From NCBI RefSeq assembly GCF_002093625.1, contig NZ_MRWD01000003.1, positions 62,001 to 126,000 of the forward strand: DNA of 64,000 nt, in the 5' to 3' direction. Both the position numbers and the translations under genes were made by a program. The notes under the pieces were generated by a model that was not told where the DNA came from, made no database searches, and saw only the letters and a list, made by a program, of their open reading frames with translations. Below, in pieces: positions 17,445 to 26,142 of the stretch; position 1 is the first letter of the stretch, and every line of letters starts with the position of its first letter. This DNA is from Rouxiella silvae (GTDB taxonomy: Bacteria; Pseudomonadota; Gammaproteobacteria; Enterobacterales; Enterobacteriaceae).

Positions 17445-18654
17445 CATCGCACTCAACTATCAGCCTGCGCCCGATTGTGAGCCGGTTATCGTTGAAGCCT
17501 ACCGCACAGCGGTCGGTAAGGCCTACGGTATGTTTGCTACTCTACCGATGGAAGCGCTGCTTGCCCCGCTATTTCAAAAAATCCTCAGCCACTCAAAAAT
17601 CGACGCGGCGCAAATAGATGAAGTCATTCTCGGCAATGCCACGGGTGGCGGCGGCAACATTGCAAGGCTGGCCGCCCTGCACGCCGGATTGCCACCGTCA
17701 GTTCCGGCAGTCACTGTAGACCGCCAGTGTGGTTCAGGACTTGAGGCGATTATTAACGCCTGTCGTCTCGTGCAGGCCGGTGCAGGTGAGTGTTTTATTG
17801 CCGGGGGCGTTGAGAGTGTCAGCACGGCGCCGTGGCGGGTAGAAAAGCCGACCAGCCTCAAGCAGATGCCGCGTTTTTATGCCCGAGCGCGATTCTCACC
17901 CGATGAAATCGGCGACCCAGAGATGGGCTTGGCGGCAGAAAACGTGGCGGTGAAATGTGCGATCAGTCGCCAGCGTCAGGACAATTTTGCACTGCGCAGC
18001 CACCAGCGCGCGGTCGAAGCGATTAAAAATGGCCTTTTTGCAGACGAAATTGTGCCGGTTGAGGTTGAGGGCAAACCGCTGAGCATGGATGAGTGCCCGC
18101 GCCACAATGCTTCACTCAGCGCTTTGGAAAAGCTGTCGCCGGTATTTATTGAAGGAGGAACGGTCACGGCGGGAAACTGCTGTCCTCTAAACGACGGCGC
18201 ATCGTTAGTGCTGATAATGAGCCGTAAAAAGGCCATCGAAATGGGTTATACCCGCGGGCTAAGATTCGTCGATGCCTGTAGTGCAGGCGTTGATCCCAAC
18301 CTTTTGGGGCTAGGCCCAGTGCCTGCAACGCAAAAGCTGCTCACCCGTCAATCGGCTTTGAATATAGAAAACATCAGCGTTATTGAGTTCAACGAGGCTT
18401 TTGCTGCTCAGGTTTTGGGATCGATTGATGCACTGAATATTGATGAAATCCGTATCAACTTACAGGGCGGCGCGATTGCGCTCGGACATCCTTATGGCGC
18501 GTCCGGGGGTATTATGGTGACGCGAATTTTCAGCCAACTGATACGCCAGAAGAGTGCCAAAGAAAATGCAGCAGATCCACAGTTTGCTATGGCAATGCTG
18601 GGCATCGCCGGGGGTCTCGGACTCAGTGCAATGTTTAAAACCGCTGAGTTTTGA
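17431..18654 (+). CDS. Thiolase-fold condensing enzyme lacking the second catalytic Cys
   Basis: A 407-residue thiolase-superfamily protein. The nucleophilic Cys is kept in DRQCGSGLEAI (Cys100), as are NEAFAAQVLG and the His of GGAIALGHPYGASGG (His353). At the C-terminus normal thiolases have a second Cys in a CxGGG motif that moves the alpha proton; here the sequence is MLGIAGGLG, with Gly391 encoded by GGC. This loss argues against ordinary acetyl-CoA condensation or thiolysis and would suit decarboxylative condensation or another reaction. It overlaps the ligase gene, so it is in the same operon. The assignment to the fold is firm, the reaction is not. Confidence 0.85.
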   Translation: MKLNDIALNYQPAPDCEPVIVEAYRTAVGKAYGMFATLPMEALLAPLFQKILSHSKIDAAQIDEVILGNATGGGGNIARLAALHAGLPPSVPAVTVDRQCGSGLEAIINACRLVQAGAGECFIAGGVESVSTAPWRVEKPTSLKQMPRFYARARFSPDEIGDPEMGLAAENVAVKCAISRQRQDNFALRSHQRAVEAIKNGLFADEIVPVEVEGKPLSMDECPRHNASLSALEKLSPVFIEGGTVTAGNCCPLNDGASLVLIMSRKKAIEMGYTRGLRFVDACSAGVDPNLLGLGPVPATQKLLTRQSALNIENISVIEFNEAFAAQVLGSIDALNIDEIRINLQGGAIALGHPYGASGGIMVTRIFSQLIRQKSAKENAADPQFAMAMLGIAGGLGLSAMFKTAEF

Positions 18655-18662
18655 TGCTATTT

Positions 18663-18691
18663 CCCGCCCTGAGGCCAGGCTTAAGGGCGGG
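18663..18691. terminator. Hairpin between convergent thiolase and hydratase genes
   Basis: CCCGCCCT/AGGGCGGG arms with a 13-base loop between convergent stops. U-tracts are short, so efficiency is uncertain. Confidence 0.5.
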
Positions 18692-18692
18692 A

Positions 18693-19502
18693 CTATTTAC
18701 CCTTCCACAGTGGTTCACGCTTCTCGCTAAAGGCGCGTGCACTTTCTAAAAAATCATCGCTTTGCTGAACCTGCTTTAACTCATGCGCAATCTGCGCCTC
18801 CAGCGTGCTTCGATCGCCATAAAGACCTTGGTTTATCAGCGCATTACACGCCTGCACCGCCAACGGGGCGTTGCGGGCAATACGGTTCGCTAATTCCAGC
18901 GCCACCTCAAGCAGGCTTTCTCTGTCGGTAAGCCGATTAATGAGTCCCAGTTCGGCGGCGCGCGCCGCTTCCAGCGAGGTGCCGGCGAGGATCATCTCTT
19001 TGACCACCGCGGCGGGCAGTAAACGGGTAAGCTGAGATACGCCGCCGCCGACCGGCAGCAGGCTGTGGCGCGTTTCCGGCAGCGCCAGCCGAACGTTTTT
19101 CTCGGCTACCAGTAAATCGCACTGTAGCGCCAATTCCAAACCGCCACCAAAGGCATTGCCGTTGAGTGCGGCTATCCACACTTTGCGTCGTGGCATAAAC
19201 TGTAGCGGATTATACCCTCCGCGAGCATTGCGTAGCGCGCTTGCGCCGTCAACAAAGGCTTCATGCAAGTCAGCACCGGCACAAAAAGTTTTTTCACCGC
19301 TGCCAGTAAGAATAACCACGTCAATGGTCGCGGTTGTTTCCGCATAGGCAACAACTTCGCCCAGCTCTCTCACCATTTGGCTGTTGTAGGCGTTGTGAGC
19401 CTGAGGACGATGTAAACTGACCACCACGACTCGGCCGGTAAGCCGTTGCAGAACGATGGTATCGAAAAGCCGTTTCTCAAAATCGGTATTATCAGTACTC
19501 AT
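18693..19502 (-). CDS. Enoyl-CoA hydratase/isomerase (crotonase)
   Basis: A 269-residue crotonase that adds or removes water across 2-enoyl-CoA. It has the oxyanion-hole segments AHNAYNSQM and CAGADLHEAF. Both catalytic Glu residues are kept, in GGGLELALQCDLL and LALPETR, so hydratase activity is likely. The ATG at 19502 has AGG 9 bases upstream and is preferred to one five codons earlier. It is convergent with the thiolase gene and probably part of the same metabolic module, providing the dehydration step between ketoreductase and enoyl reductase. Confidence 0.85.
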   Translation of the reverse strand: MSTDNTDFEKRLFDTIVLQRLTGRVVVVSLHRPQAHNAYNSQMVRELGEVVAYAETTATIDVVILTGSGEKTFCAGADLHEAFVDGASALRNARGGYNPLQFMPRRKVWIAALNGNAFGGGLELALQCDLLVAEKNVRLALPETRHSLLPVGGGVSQLTRLLPAAVVKEMILAGTSLEAARAAELGLINRLTDRESLLEVALELANRIARNAPLAVQACNALINQGLYGDRSTLEAQIAHELKQVQQSDDFLESARAFSEKREPLWKGK

Positions 19503-19617
19503 TGGAGGCCTAAACATTGCACAGTTGGTGTTATGAATAACACCGTCGTTAGAGACGGTAAATAGTACCTGCCAATTCTCCGCCTCGCCAGCTTAAGGCC
19601 CAATAAGGCTCCGTTTT

Positions 19618-19974
19618 TCAGGCGCGGTAAAACGCGATAGCAATCAAAATCAAGGTCACGCCCGCAATCACTGTGTAAATACTCTCCGCCCAAGCCGTTG
19701 CCAGTTGTCGAGTCTGCACACGCAGATTTCTGTTAATCCACGGCTGGGGACTGTATTTTTCATTAATCCACAGCAGTAACAGCAGCAGGGTCGCAGCACC
19801 GTTTGCGCGGTGGTTCAGCGCGGAAGCCAGCCCGTTTTGCACCCAACTTGCCAGGGCAAACAGCAGGCTCACCATCGCCAGCGTGGCCAATCCTAAAGAT
19901 AATACGGCCATAAAACCGCGACCTTGGGTTTGCCGATTGTGTGGTTTAGTTTCTGTCTGTATTTCGCTGCTCAT
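19618..19974 (-). CDS. Small inner-membrane protein of unknown function
   Basis: A 118-residue protein with three predicted transmembrane segments after a polar N-terminus (about residues 20-45, 55-70 and 95-118). I do not recognise the family; it lacks the signatures I know for YidH/YidG. AGAGG lies upstream of the ATG at 19974. It lies 115 bases upstream of the hydratase start on the same strand and might be co-transcribed with it. Nothing in the sequence indicates a function. Confidence 0.6.
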   Translation of the reverse strand: MSSEIQTETKPHNRQTQGRGFMAVLSLGLATLAMVSLLFALASWVQNGLASALNHRANGAATLLLLLLWINEKYSPQPWINRNLRVQTRQLATAWAESIYTVIAGVTLILIAIAFYRA

Positions 19975-20113
19975 TATCTTCATCCTCTTTGCGCTTTCAC
20001 GTCTGGTATAGATAAATTGATTTCATCTTTCCAACGTTGCAAAGCAAGCTTACATCCCTTACTTTGGGACAATCAAAGTCAAAGAATTCAGCCATGGATG
20101 AAAATACCTCATC

Positions 20114-21001
20114 ATGAAAGAGAAACGCCTGCCGCCGCTGGGGTCACTTAACGCCTTCGATGCCGTCGCCCGCTGCGGCAGCTTTAAGCGCGCCGCCGAT
20201 GAAATTGGCGTTACGCCCACCGCCATTAGTCATCAGATACGCGTGCTGGAAGAGTCTTTAAACGCCGTGGTCTTTGTGCGCAGCGCGCGTGAAGTTACGC
20301 TAACGACGGCCGGTTTACGACTACAACAGGCCACGGCGCGCGCCTTTGCCGAGTTGAAGGAGGCGGTTAACGACATTTATCGCGCCCAATTGCCACCCGC
20401 ATTAACCTTGTCCACCACCTCAAACTTTCTCACCCATTGGCTAGTGCCGCGCCTTGCACAGCTCAAGGCCAGCGTTCCGTTGTTGGATTTACGGCTGCAC
20501 ACCAGCGTAGAGTTGGTTGACCTGGTTAAAGATTCGGTAGACGTTGCCATCCGTTACAGTATGCAGCCCGACGAAACGCTGGACTCAACCCTGCTGCACG
20601 AAGACAGCTTTGTGCTGGTCGCCAGCCCGAATTTGGGACTCACCCAACTCGATCAGTTGACACGGACCACGCTGTTTCACGTTGAGAATCGTCATATTCC
20701 CAATCCTTCTCCCGATTGGCAGCACTGGCATCGCCTTTACGGGCCAGAGTCGTTGAATATTGGTGCAGGACTGCGGTTTACCGACGAAACTCACGCCATT
20801 CAGGCGGCGATTGCCGGACAAGGTGTCGCTATCGTCAGCCGCCTGCTGGCAAACGATTTTATTGATAAAAACATTCTCACCGTGCCGTTTGAACATGCCC
20901 TTCCTGGCGGCAAATATTATTTTGTCACCAGTAAGGAGAAGGCCCAACGTGCCGACGTACAGGCGTTAAAAAACTGGATTATCGGCAGCATCAGTGCGTA
21001 G
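20114..21001 (+). CDS. LysR family regulator, GcvA-like
   Basis: A 295-residue LysR transcription factor. The N-terminal winged helix (RLPPLGSLNAFDAVARCGSFKRAADEIGVTPTAISHQIR, given here only as a positional range 5-43) has the LNAF...AR..SF..AA.E...T..A.S form of the GcvA/AmpR group. The effector-binding domain follows from residue ~95. The gene is convergent with the peptide ABC operon, overlapping its last gene by 11 bases, and divergent from the membrane-protein gene. Its targets cannot be read from the sequence. Confidence 0.88.
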   Translation: MKEKRLPPLGSLNAFDAVARCGSFKRAADEIGVTPTAISHQIRVLEESLNAVVFVRSAREVTLTTAGLRLQQATARAFAELKEAVNDIYRAQLPPALTLSTTSNFLTHWLVPRLAQLKASVPLLDLRLHTSVELVDLVKDSVDVAIRYSMQPDETLDSTLLHEDSFVLVASPNLGLTQLDQLTRTTLFHVENRHIPNPSPDWQHWHRLYGPESLNIGAGLRFTDETHAIQAAIAGQGVAIVSRLLANDFIDKNILTVPFEHALPGGKYYFVTSKEKAQRADVQALKNWIIGSISA

Positions 21002-22658
21002 TGACGGCGGTATTCTCGGCAAACAGCCACGGCGCTCGCGCACGACGTTTTTGTTCCTGATACACCGGATCGGCTGCGGGAATACTGTCGATAAGCGAGC
21101 GGGTATAGTCGCTCGCCGGTCGTGAGAAAAGCTCGAACACCCTTCCCTGCTCCACCACTGCACCGTTTTTCAACACCAGCGCTGACTGACAAAGACTGCG
21201 CACCACCGCCAGGTCGTGGCTGATAAACAGGCAGGCAAATTGATATTCCTTTTGCAAATTCCGTAACAACGTGAGGATGCTTTCCTGGATTGACACATCC
21301 AGCGCGGAGGTCGGCTCGTCGGCAATCAGCAGTTGTGGATTAAGCGCAATCGCGCGCGCGATGGCAATCCGCTGACATTGGCCGCCGGAAAGCTCATAGG
21401 GATATTTTTGATGCCATTCTGCAGGCAGGCCCACTTGATCAATCAGTGACTTAACCCGCTGCAAAATTTGGCTGTCATTCATACCACGGTGAGTCTGCAA
21501 AGGCTCTGCTATCGACTGACCCAGTGTCATCCTCGGGTTTAATGAGCTTAGCGGGTTCTGAAAAATGGCCCCGATGCGCGATTTAATGCTTTTATTGCGC
21601 GGTAACCGCGGATGATAAATCGGTTCTCCCGCCAAAGTCAGGTTTCCACTGTCCGGTTTTATCACCCCCAGCAGGCTGCGCCCGAGCGTGGTTTTACCCG
21701 ATCCGGACTCTCCCAACAGGCCAAGAAACTCGCCCTTGCCGACGCTGAAAGAGACACCATTGATAATCTTATGTTTCTTTCCAAAGCCTGATGAATAACT
21801 TATGTGCACATCATCGACCTGCAAAAGCGGCTCGAAACTTTCCTTTATCGACGTTAAAGCACCATGAGTAGACGGAATAGCCGCCAACAGCTGACGCGTA
21901 TAGGCATGCTCTGGGGTGTGAAAAAGCGTTTTGGCCGTGCTGTTTTCGACGACTTTCCCCTGACGCATCACTATCACCCGCTGGGCAATATCGGCCACCA
22001 CGCCCATATCGTGGGTGATGAGCAGCAGCGCCATGCCAAATTGCTGGTTAAGACTAAACAGCAGGTCGAGGATCTCTTGCTGTGTGGTCACATCGAGCGC
22101 GGTGGTAGGCTCATCGGCAATCAATATTTTCGGTCGTCCAGCCAGCGCCATGGCAATCATAATGCGCTGTATCTGCCCACCCGAGAACTGGTGGGGAAAA
22201 TTCTTCAGACGTTTCTCCGGCTGTGCAATGCCTACCTGTGACAACAGTGCTACGGCGCGGGATTTGCGCTGCCTGGCGTTAAGGTGCGGCTCACTCAAGG
22301 CGATAGATTCATCCAACTGTTTGCCTACGCAAAAAACGGGGTCGAGTGAGGAACTGGGATCCTGAAATATCATGGCGATTTCCCGCCCTCGGAGGGCGGA
22401 AAGTTGAGCATGATTTAAATCGAGCAGATCGACCCCCTGAAAAAGGATCTTTCCGCTAATCTCGGCATTCGCTGGCAGCAGGCCCGGAATAGCCTGGGCG
22501 ATGGCTGACTTTCCGGCACCCGATTCGCCAATCACCGCAACAATTTCACCGGCATCCAGTCTCAGGCTAACCTGATTAACCGCCGTCACCTCACCGCTGT
22601 ATCCGCGATAGCGCACAGACAGCCCCTCAATACTCAACAGCGGTGCGTTAGCGGGCAT
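20991..22658 (-). CDS. Dipeptide/oligopeptide ABC transporter, fused twin ATPase
   Basis: A 555-residue protein carrying two ABC cassettes, equivalent to fused DppD-DppF. Cassette 1 has Walker A GESGAGKSA, FSGGQIQRI and LIADEPTTALD; cassette 2 has [23 protein letters not shown] and [11 protein letters not shown]. Each is followed by the oligopeptide-ATPase tail. Last gene of the operon SBP-permease-permease-peptidase-ATPase; its start overlaps the peptidase gene by 11 bases. It powers import of peptides captured by the solute-binding protein at 26-27.7 kb. Confidence 0.9.
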   Translation of the reverse strand: MPANAPLLSIEGLSVRYRGYSGEVTAVNQVSLRLDAGEIVAVIGESGAGKSAIAQAIPGLLPANAEISGKILFQGVDLLDLNHAQLSALRGREIAMIFQDPSSSLDPVFCVGKQLDESIALSEPHLNARQRKSRAVALLSQVGIAQPEKRLKNFPHQFSGGQIQRIMIAMALAGRPKILIADEPTTALDVTTQQEILDLLFSLNQQFGMALLLITHDMGVVADIAQRVIVMRQGKVVENSTAKTLFHTPEHAYTRQLLAAIPSTHGALTSIKESFEPLLQVDDVHISYSSGFGKKHKIINGVSFSVGKGEFLGLLGESGSGKTTLGRSLLGVIKPDSGNLTLAGEPIYHPRLPRNKSIKSRIGAIFQNPLSSLNPRMTLGQSIAEPLQTHRGMNDSQILQRVKSLIDQVGLPAEWHQKYPYELSGGQCQRIAIARAIALNPQLLIADEPTSALDVSIQESILTLLRNLQKEYQFACLFISHDLAVVRSLCQSALVLKNGAVVEQGRVFELFSRPASDYTRSLIDSIPAADPVYQEQKRRARAPWLFAENTAVTTH

Positions 22659-24189
22659 GCGTGATAAGCCCCTGCTCCAGCCAGCTGTCTAATCGAGGAA
22701 TAGCAATGGCGTAAACTTTAAACGCCCTTTTTAAATTCTCGATAGAAACAAACTCATCGGGGCCGTGCGGAGAACCGTGCCCCGCAGGGATAAAGTCTGG
22801 ACGAACTGAAACACTTTCACCCTTAAACGACAGCGCGGGATTACGCCCAAAGCCGGGGCCAAAGGTGATGGAGTCCGGCAGCACGCGGGCGTGTGTGCCG
22901 CCACCCATCGTGTAAGGCTCCGTTTTTGTGTCGGCAATTGAGTCAAAAGTTTGCTGCAAGCGCTGCACCAGCAGGCTATTTTTATCGACGTGCATCGGCG
23001 AGTCATCGCGTAACACCGTTAAGTCACCCTTTATCGGTTCAATTGCCCGTTCCAGCGCGGCAAACAGCGCCGCCTTGTCGGTGGATATTGGATAGCGAAT
23101 ATCAAAATAGACCTCAACGCCATGCTCGCCAGGAATAATTAATCCCCCGTTCAACGTAAGCCTGCCGGTTTGCTGGTCCTCAAAGGCGATGCCTGCGCCC
23201 TCACCCCACGGGTCTTCAAGCAGTTGGGCAATCAGTTTAGCGGCCGCAAGGTCGGCATCGGCAAGCAAGCCTGCGGCAACCGCGGCGTTAAGCAGCAGCG
23301 GTATGGCGTTTTGGGTGTTTTCAGGGAAAGCCGCGTGCCCAGATTTACCGTGCGAGACCAGCAGAACATCGCGGCCATCACGGCTTACCGAAACTTTATC
23401 TCGCAACGCGACAGGGAGTCCCGCAACGGCGGTTTCAATTTTCGACAGCGCTGTGTCGGCAAAACGCAGCGTCGCGCTGGCCGGGACCGCATTTTCCGCC
23501 ACGCCCGCTGAGAGTCGCGTTAACAGCGGACCGGTTGGAATATGCAGAATAAGATTCAGGCCACCTTTTTGCGCATAGTTGACCGGAAAACCGCCGTCGG
23601 TAATCACTGAAAAGCGCGGAACCGGTCCATTTTCGGCAATATATTTTATATCGCCCATGCCAATTTCTTCCGCCCCGCCATAAATAATGCGCAGTTTATG
23701 ATGCAGTGAGACGCCCAAGTCACGAAAGGCGCGCAGCAGGTAGAGATCTAACAGCGCCGGGCCTTTGTTATCCGATGCGCCACGCCCAATCACGAACCCC
23801 TCTTTGTGAAAAGGCTCGAAGGGAGCAAAGGTCCAGTTGTCACCGGGCGGTACCACGTCGAGGTGTGAAATTAACCCAAGGTCTTGCGTATCGGTACGAT
23901 TATCAGAAAGCACAGAAATGGCATATCCCTGATGGTCTTCGGTGGCAAAGCCGAGTTTTTCCGCTTGCGCTCTGACATGCTGAAAAACGTTGTGCACTTC
24001 TATGCCAAAAGGCTTGCCCTCCTGCGCTAATTTCTCGTCTGCAATGCTCGGATAAGCCACCCACTTAAGCAGGTCCTGAATAAACTCTTCACGATGTTGC
24101 TCAAACCAGTGCTCAATTTTTTCCGAAAAAATCTTTTCCTCTGCGGATAACTTTCCGGTAAAGCCGTCTTCCTGAAGTGATTGACTCAT
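22648..24189 (-). CDS. M20 family dipeptidase (PepV-like)
   Basis: A cytosolic di-zinc peptidase of 513 residues. Metal and catalytic motifs are visible: LISHLDVVPPG (His, Asp), GRGASDNKG (bridging Asp), GGAEEIG (catalytic Glu pair) and, late, MGGGTHARVLPD, which matches the GGGTYAR signature of PepV/Sapep dipeptidases. A lid domain lies between. It is embedded in a peptide-importer operon between the second permease and the ATPase genes, so it probably hydrolyses the imported dipeptide or an N-blocked amino acid. Confidence 0.85.
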   Translation of the reverse strand: MSQSLQEDGFTGKLSAEEKIFSEKIEHWFEQHREEFIQDLLKWVAYPSIADEKLAQEGKPFGIEVHNVFQHVRAQAEKLGFATEDHQGYAISVLSDNRTDTQDLGLISHLDVVPPGDNWTFAPFEPFHKEGFVIGRGASDNKGPALLDLYLLRAFRDLGVSLHHKLRIIYGGAEEIGMGDIKYIAENGPVPRFSVITDGGFPVNYAQKGGLNLILHIPTGPLLTRLSAGVAENAVPASATLRFADTALSKIETAVAGLPVALRDKVSVSRDGRDVLLVSHGKSGHAAFPENTQNAIPLLLNAAVAAGLLADADLAAAKLIAQLLEDPWGEGAGIAFEDQQTGRLTLNGGLIIPGEHGVEVYFDIRYPISTDKAALFAALERAIEPIKGDLTVLRDDSPMHVDKNSLLVQRLQQTFDSIADTKTEPYTMGGGTHARVLPDSITFGPGFGRNPALSFKGESVSVRPDFIPAGHGSPHGPDEFVSIENLKRAFKVYAIAIPRLDSWLEQGLITHAR

Positions 24190-24216
24190 ACGTCTCTCCT
24201 GTAGAGATAGTTTCAG

Positions 24217-25110
24217 CTAGGTAAGGTGGATATCTTTAATCGGCACTGCCGGTCGGGGGTTTAGCACTCTTGAAAGCCCCTCACCGATAAAATTGATGGC
24301 TAATACCATCAGCACAATCGTCAGTCCTGGCGGGACCCACAGCCACCATTCGTAGTCAATAACCCTGATACTCTGCGCCGCCGAAAGCATATTTCCCCAC
24401 GAGGGTTGCGGCTGCTTAACGCCCAGTCCGATAAAACTCAGCGCGGCTTCGGCCAGAATGGCATTCGCGACCGCCAGCGTGAGATTAACGATAATCGGCG
24501 CATAGGCATTCCTTAGCAGATGCCGATAAATGACAGTGAAACTGTTAACCCCCATCGACTTGGCGGCCTGAACATAGCCACTTTCTCTCAGCGAAAGTAA
24601 CTCTGCTCGCACCAGTCGGGCTATTCCGGTCCAGTGAAGCACACCAATGATTAAAATAACGTTCCATGAACTTGCGCCAAGGATAGCGGCGAGCGTAATC
24701 GCCATCGCGTAGAAGGGAAAACACATAATAATGTCGGTGACACGCATAATAAGCATATCGGCAATACCGCTTTTATAACCGGCAATACTGCCTAGCAATA
24801 GGCCGAGCACGGCCTGAAAAAAAACCGCCGCCAATGCCACCATAATCGAAACTCGTCCGCCATACAGCAGCCTTGCTAATACATCGCGGCCAATTTCATC
24901 CGTGCCCAACCAGTGTTCACTGTTTGGTGGTGCCTCAATGCCGTACAAATCCATTTCGTCTGGGCTGTGGGCGCTAAGCCACGGCGCAAATACCGCCAAG
25001 ACGCCCAAAATAATCAGCAGGGTTATCCCACTCACAAAATACCTGTCTCTGAACAGCGGGTGTAATTGAGAATTCTGCCGACGGGCGGGGGTTTCATTTT
25101 CGAGCATCAT
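24217..25110 (-). CDS. Peptide ABC transporter permease (DppC type)
   Basis: A 297-residue inner-membrane permease with six hydrophobic segments and an N-terminal hydrophilic arm. It contains HWLGTDEIGRDVLARLLYGGR, the periplasmic signature of DppC/OppC proteins (cited here as positions ~62-82), and the cytoplasmic EAA loop RESGYVQAAKSMG. It overlaps the previous permease gene by 4 bases, with tandem ATGs at the junction. Partner of the DppB-type subunit. Confidence 0.88.
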   Translation of the reverse strand: MMLENETPARRQNSQLHPLFRDRYFVSGITLLIILGVLAVFAPWLSAHSPDEMDLYGIEAPPNSEHWLGTDEIGRDVLARLLYGGRVSIMVALAAVFFQAVLGLLLGSIAGYKSGIADMLIMRVTDIIMCFPFYAMAITLAAILGASSWNVILIIGVLHWTGIARLVRAELLSLRESGYVQAAKSMGVNSFTVIYRHLLRNAYAPIIVNLTLAVANAILAEAALSFIGLGVKQPQPSWGNMLSAAQSIRVIDYEWWLWVPPGLTIVLMVLAINFIGEGLSRVLNPRPAVPIKDIHLT

Positions 25111-26072
25111 GGTGTCAACCTCACGCGTGGGTCGGCGAGTGCATAAAGAATGTCAGCGATAATATTAATTGCCAGGGTAATAACAGCTAAAAACAGCACC
25201 ACGCCCATCAGTAACGGGTAGTCACGCGCCTGAATAGCGTCAAAGCTCAAGCGCCCAATGCCCGGCCAATTAAAGATAATTTCAGTCAACAGCGTTGATG
25301 AGAGCAGCGCGGGGATCTCCATGCCGACCACCGTAATGAGTGGCTTGGCGGCATTTTTCAGCAAGTGAGGGAAAATCACGCCTGACCTTTTCATCCCTTT
25401 GGCAAACAGCGCCTTGATGAAATTTTGACGGGTTAACTCGCTAATACTGGAGCGCAAATAGCGGCTAAATATCGCGATATTGCCTACTGCCAGGGCCATT
25501 GCGGGCAAAACAAGATGTTTGGCAACGTCAATCAGTCTGTCGATACCGCTGTTATTACTGCCCAGTGTGGAAACCCCCGAGACAGGAAACCAGTGCAGAT
25601 TCATGGCAAAGACCTTCACCAATAATATCGCGATGAAAAAGACCGGGATGGATACGATAATAAAAGACAACAGTGAGACGCTGATATCTGCGTAAGAACC
25701 CCGGCGCAGGCCGAGATAAATTCCGAGCGGCAAAGCAATCAGCAGAGTAATAAAAAGCGACGTTCCGGCCAGAAGCAGCGTATTTAACACTCTTTCATTG
25801 ATAAGCGTTAATACCGGTGCACCACTGTGAAGTGAATAACCAAAGTCGCCAAATATCGCACGTGAAGCCCAGCGCAGATATTGAATCCCTACGGGGTCAA
25901 GATAACCCGCCTGACGCAGCATTTCCTGCTTTTGCTCGGGCGTAGTTTCGGGTGAAATCATGCCAACAAGCGGATCGCCGGGCTGCAATTTTATTAAGAA
26001 GAATACCACCAGCGAGATACCAATCAGCACCGGTATGGAAATAAGTATTCTGCGTAAAATAACCCTTATCAT
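25107..26072 (-). CDS. Peptide ABC transporter permease (DppB type)
   Basis: A 321-residue permease of the DppB/OppB family. The N-terminus MIRVILRRILISIPVLIG starts the first membrane helix; LQPGDPLVGM, the EAA-loop region ALFAKGMKRSGVIFPH and NWPGIGRLSFDAI are family marks. It follows the solute-binding-protein gene by 70 bases in the same operon. Confidence 0.88.
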   Translation of the reverse strand: MIRVILRRILISIPVLIGISLVVFFLIKLQPGDPLVGMISPETTPEQKQEMLRQAGYLDPVGIQYLRWASRAIFGDFGYSLHSGAPVLTLINERVLNTLLLAGTSLFITLLIALPLGIYLGLRRGSYADISVSLLSFIIVSIPVFFIAILLVKVFAMNLHWFPVSGVSTLGSNNSGIDRLIDVAKHLVLPAMALAVGNIAIFSRYLRSSISELTRQNFIKALFAKGMKRSGVIFPHLLKNAAKPLITVVGMEIPALLSSTLLTEIIFNWPGIGRLSFDAIQARDYPLLMGVVLFLAVITLAINIIADILYALADPRVRLTP

Positions 26073-26142
26073 AAAATTCCCGAACTAGAGTGAGCGGGTT
26101 TAATAGCCGGCCTGCACTATAAAACCCTGTACTGTGCATGGG

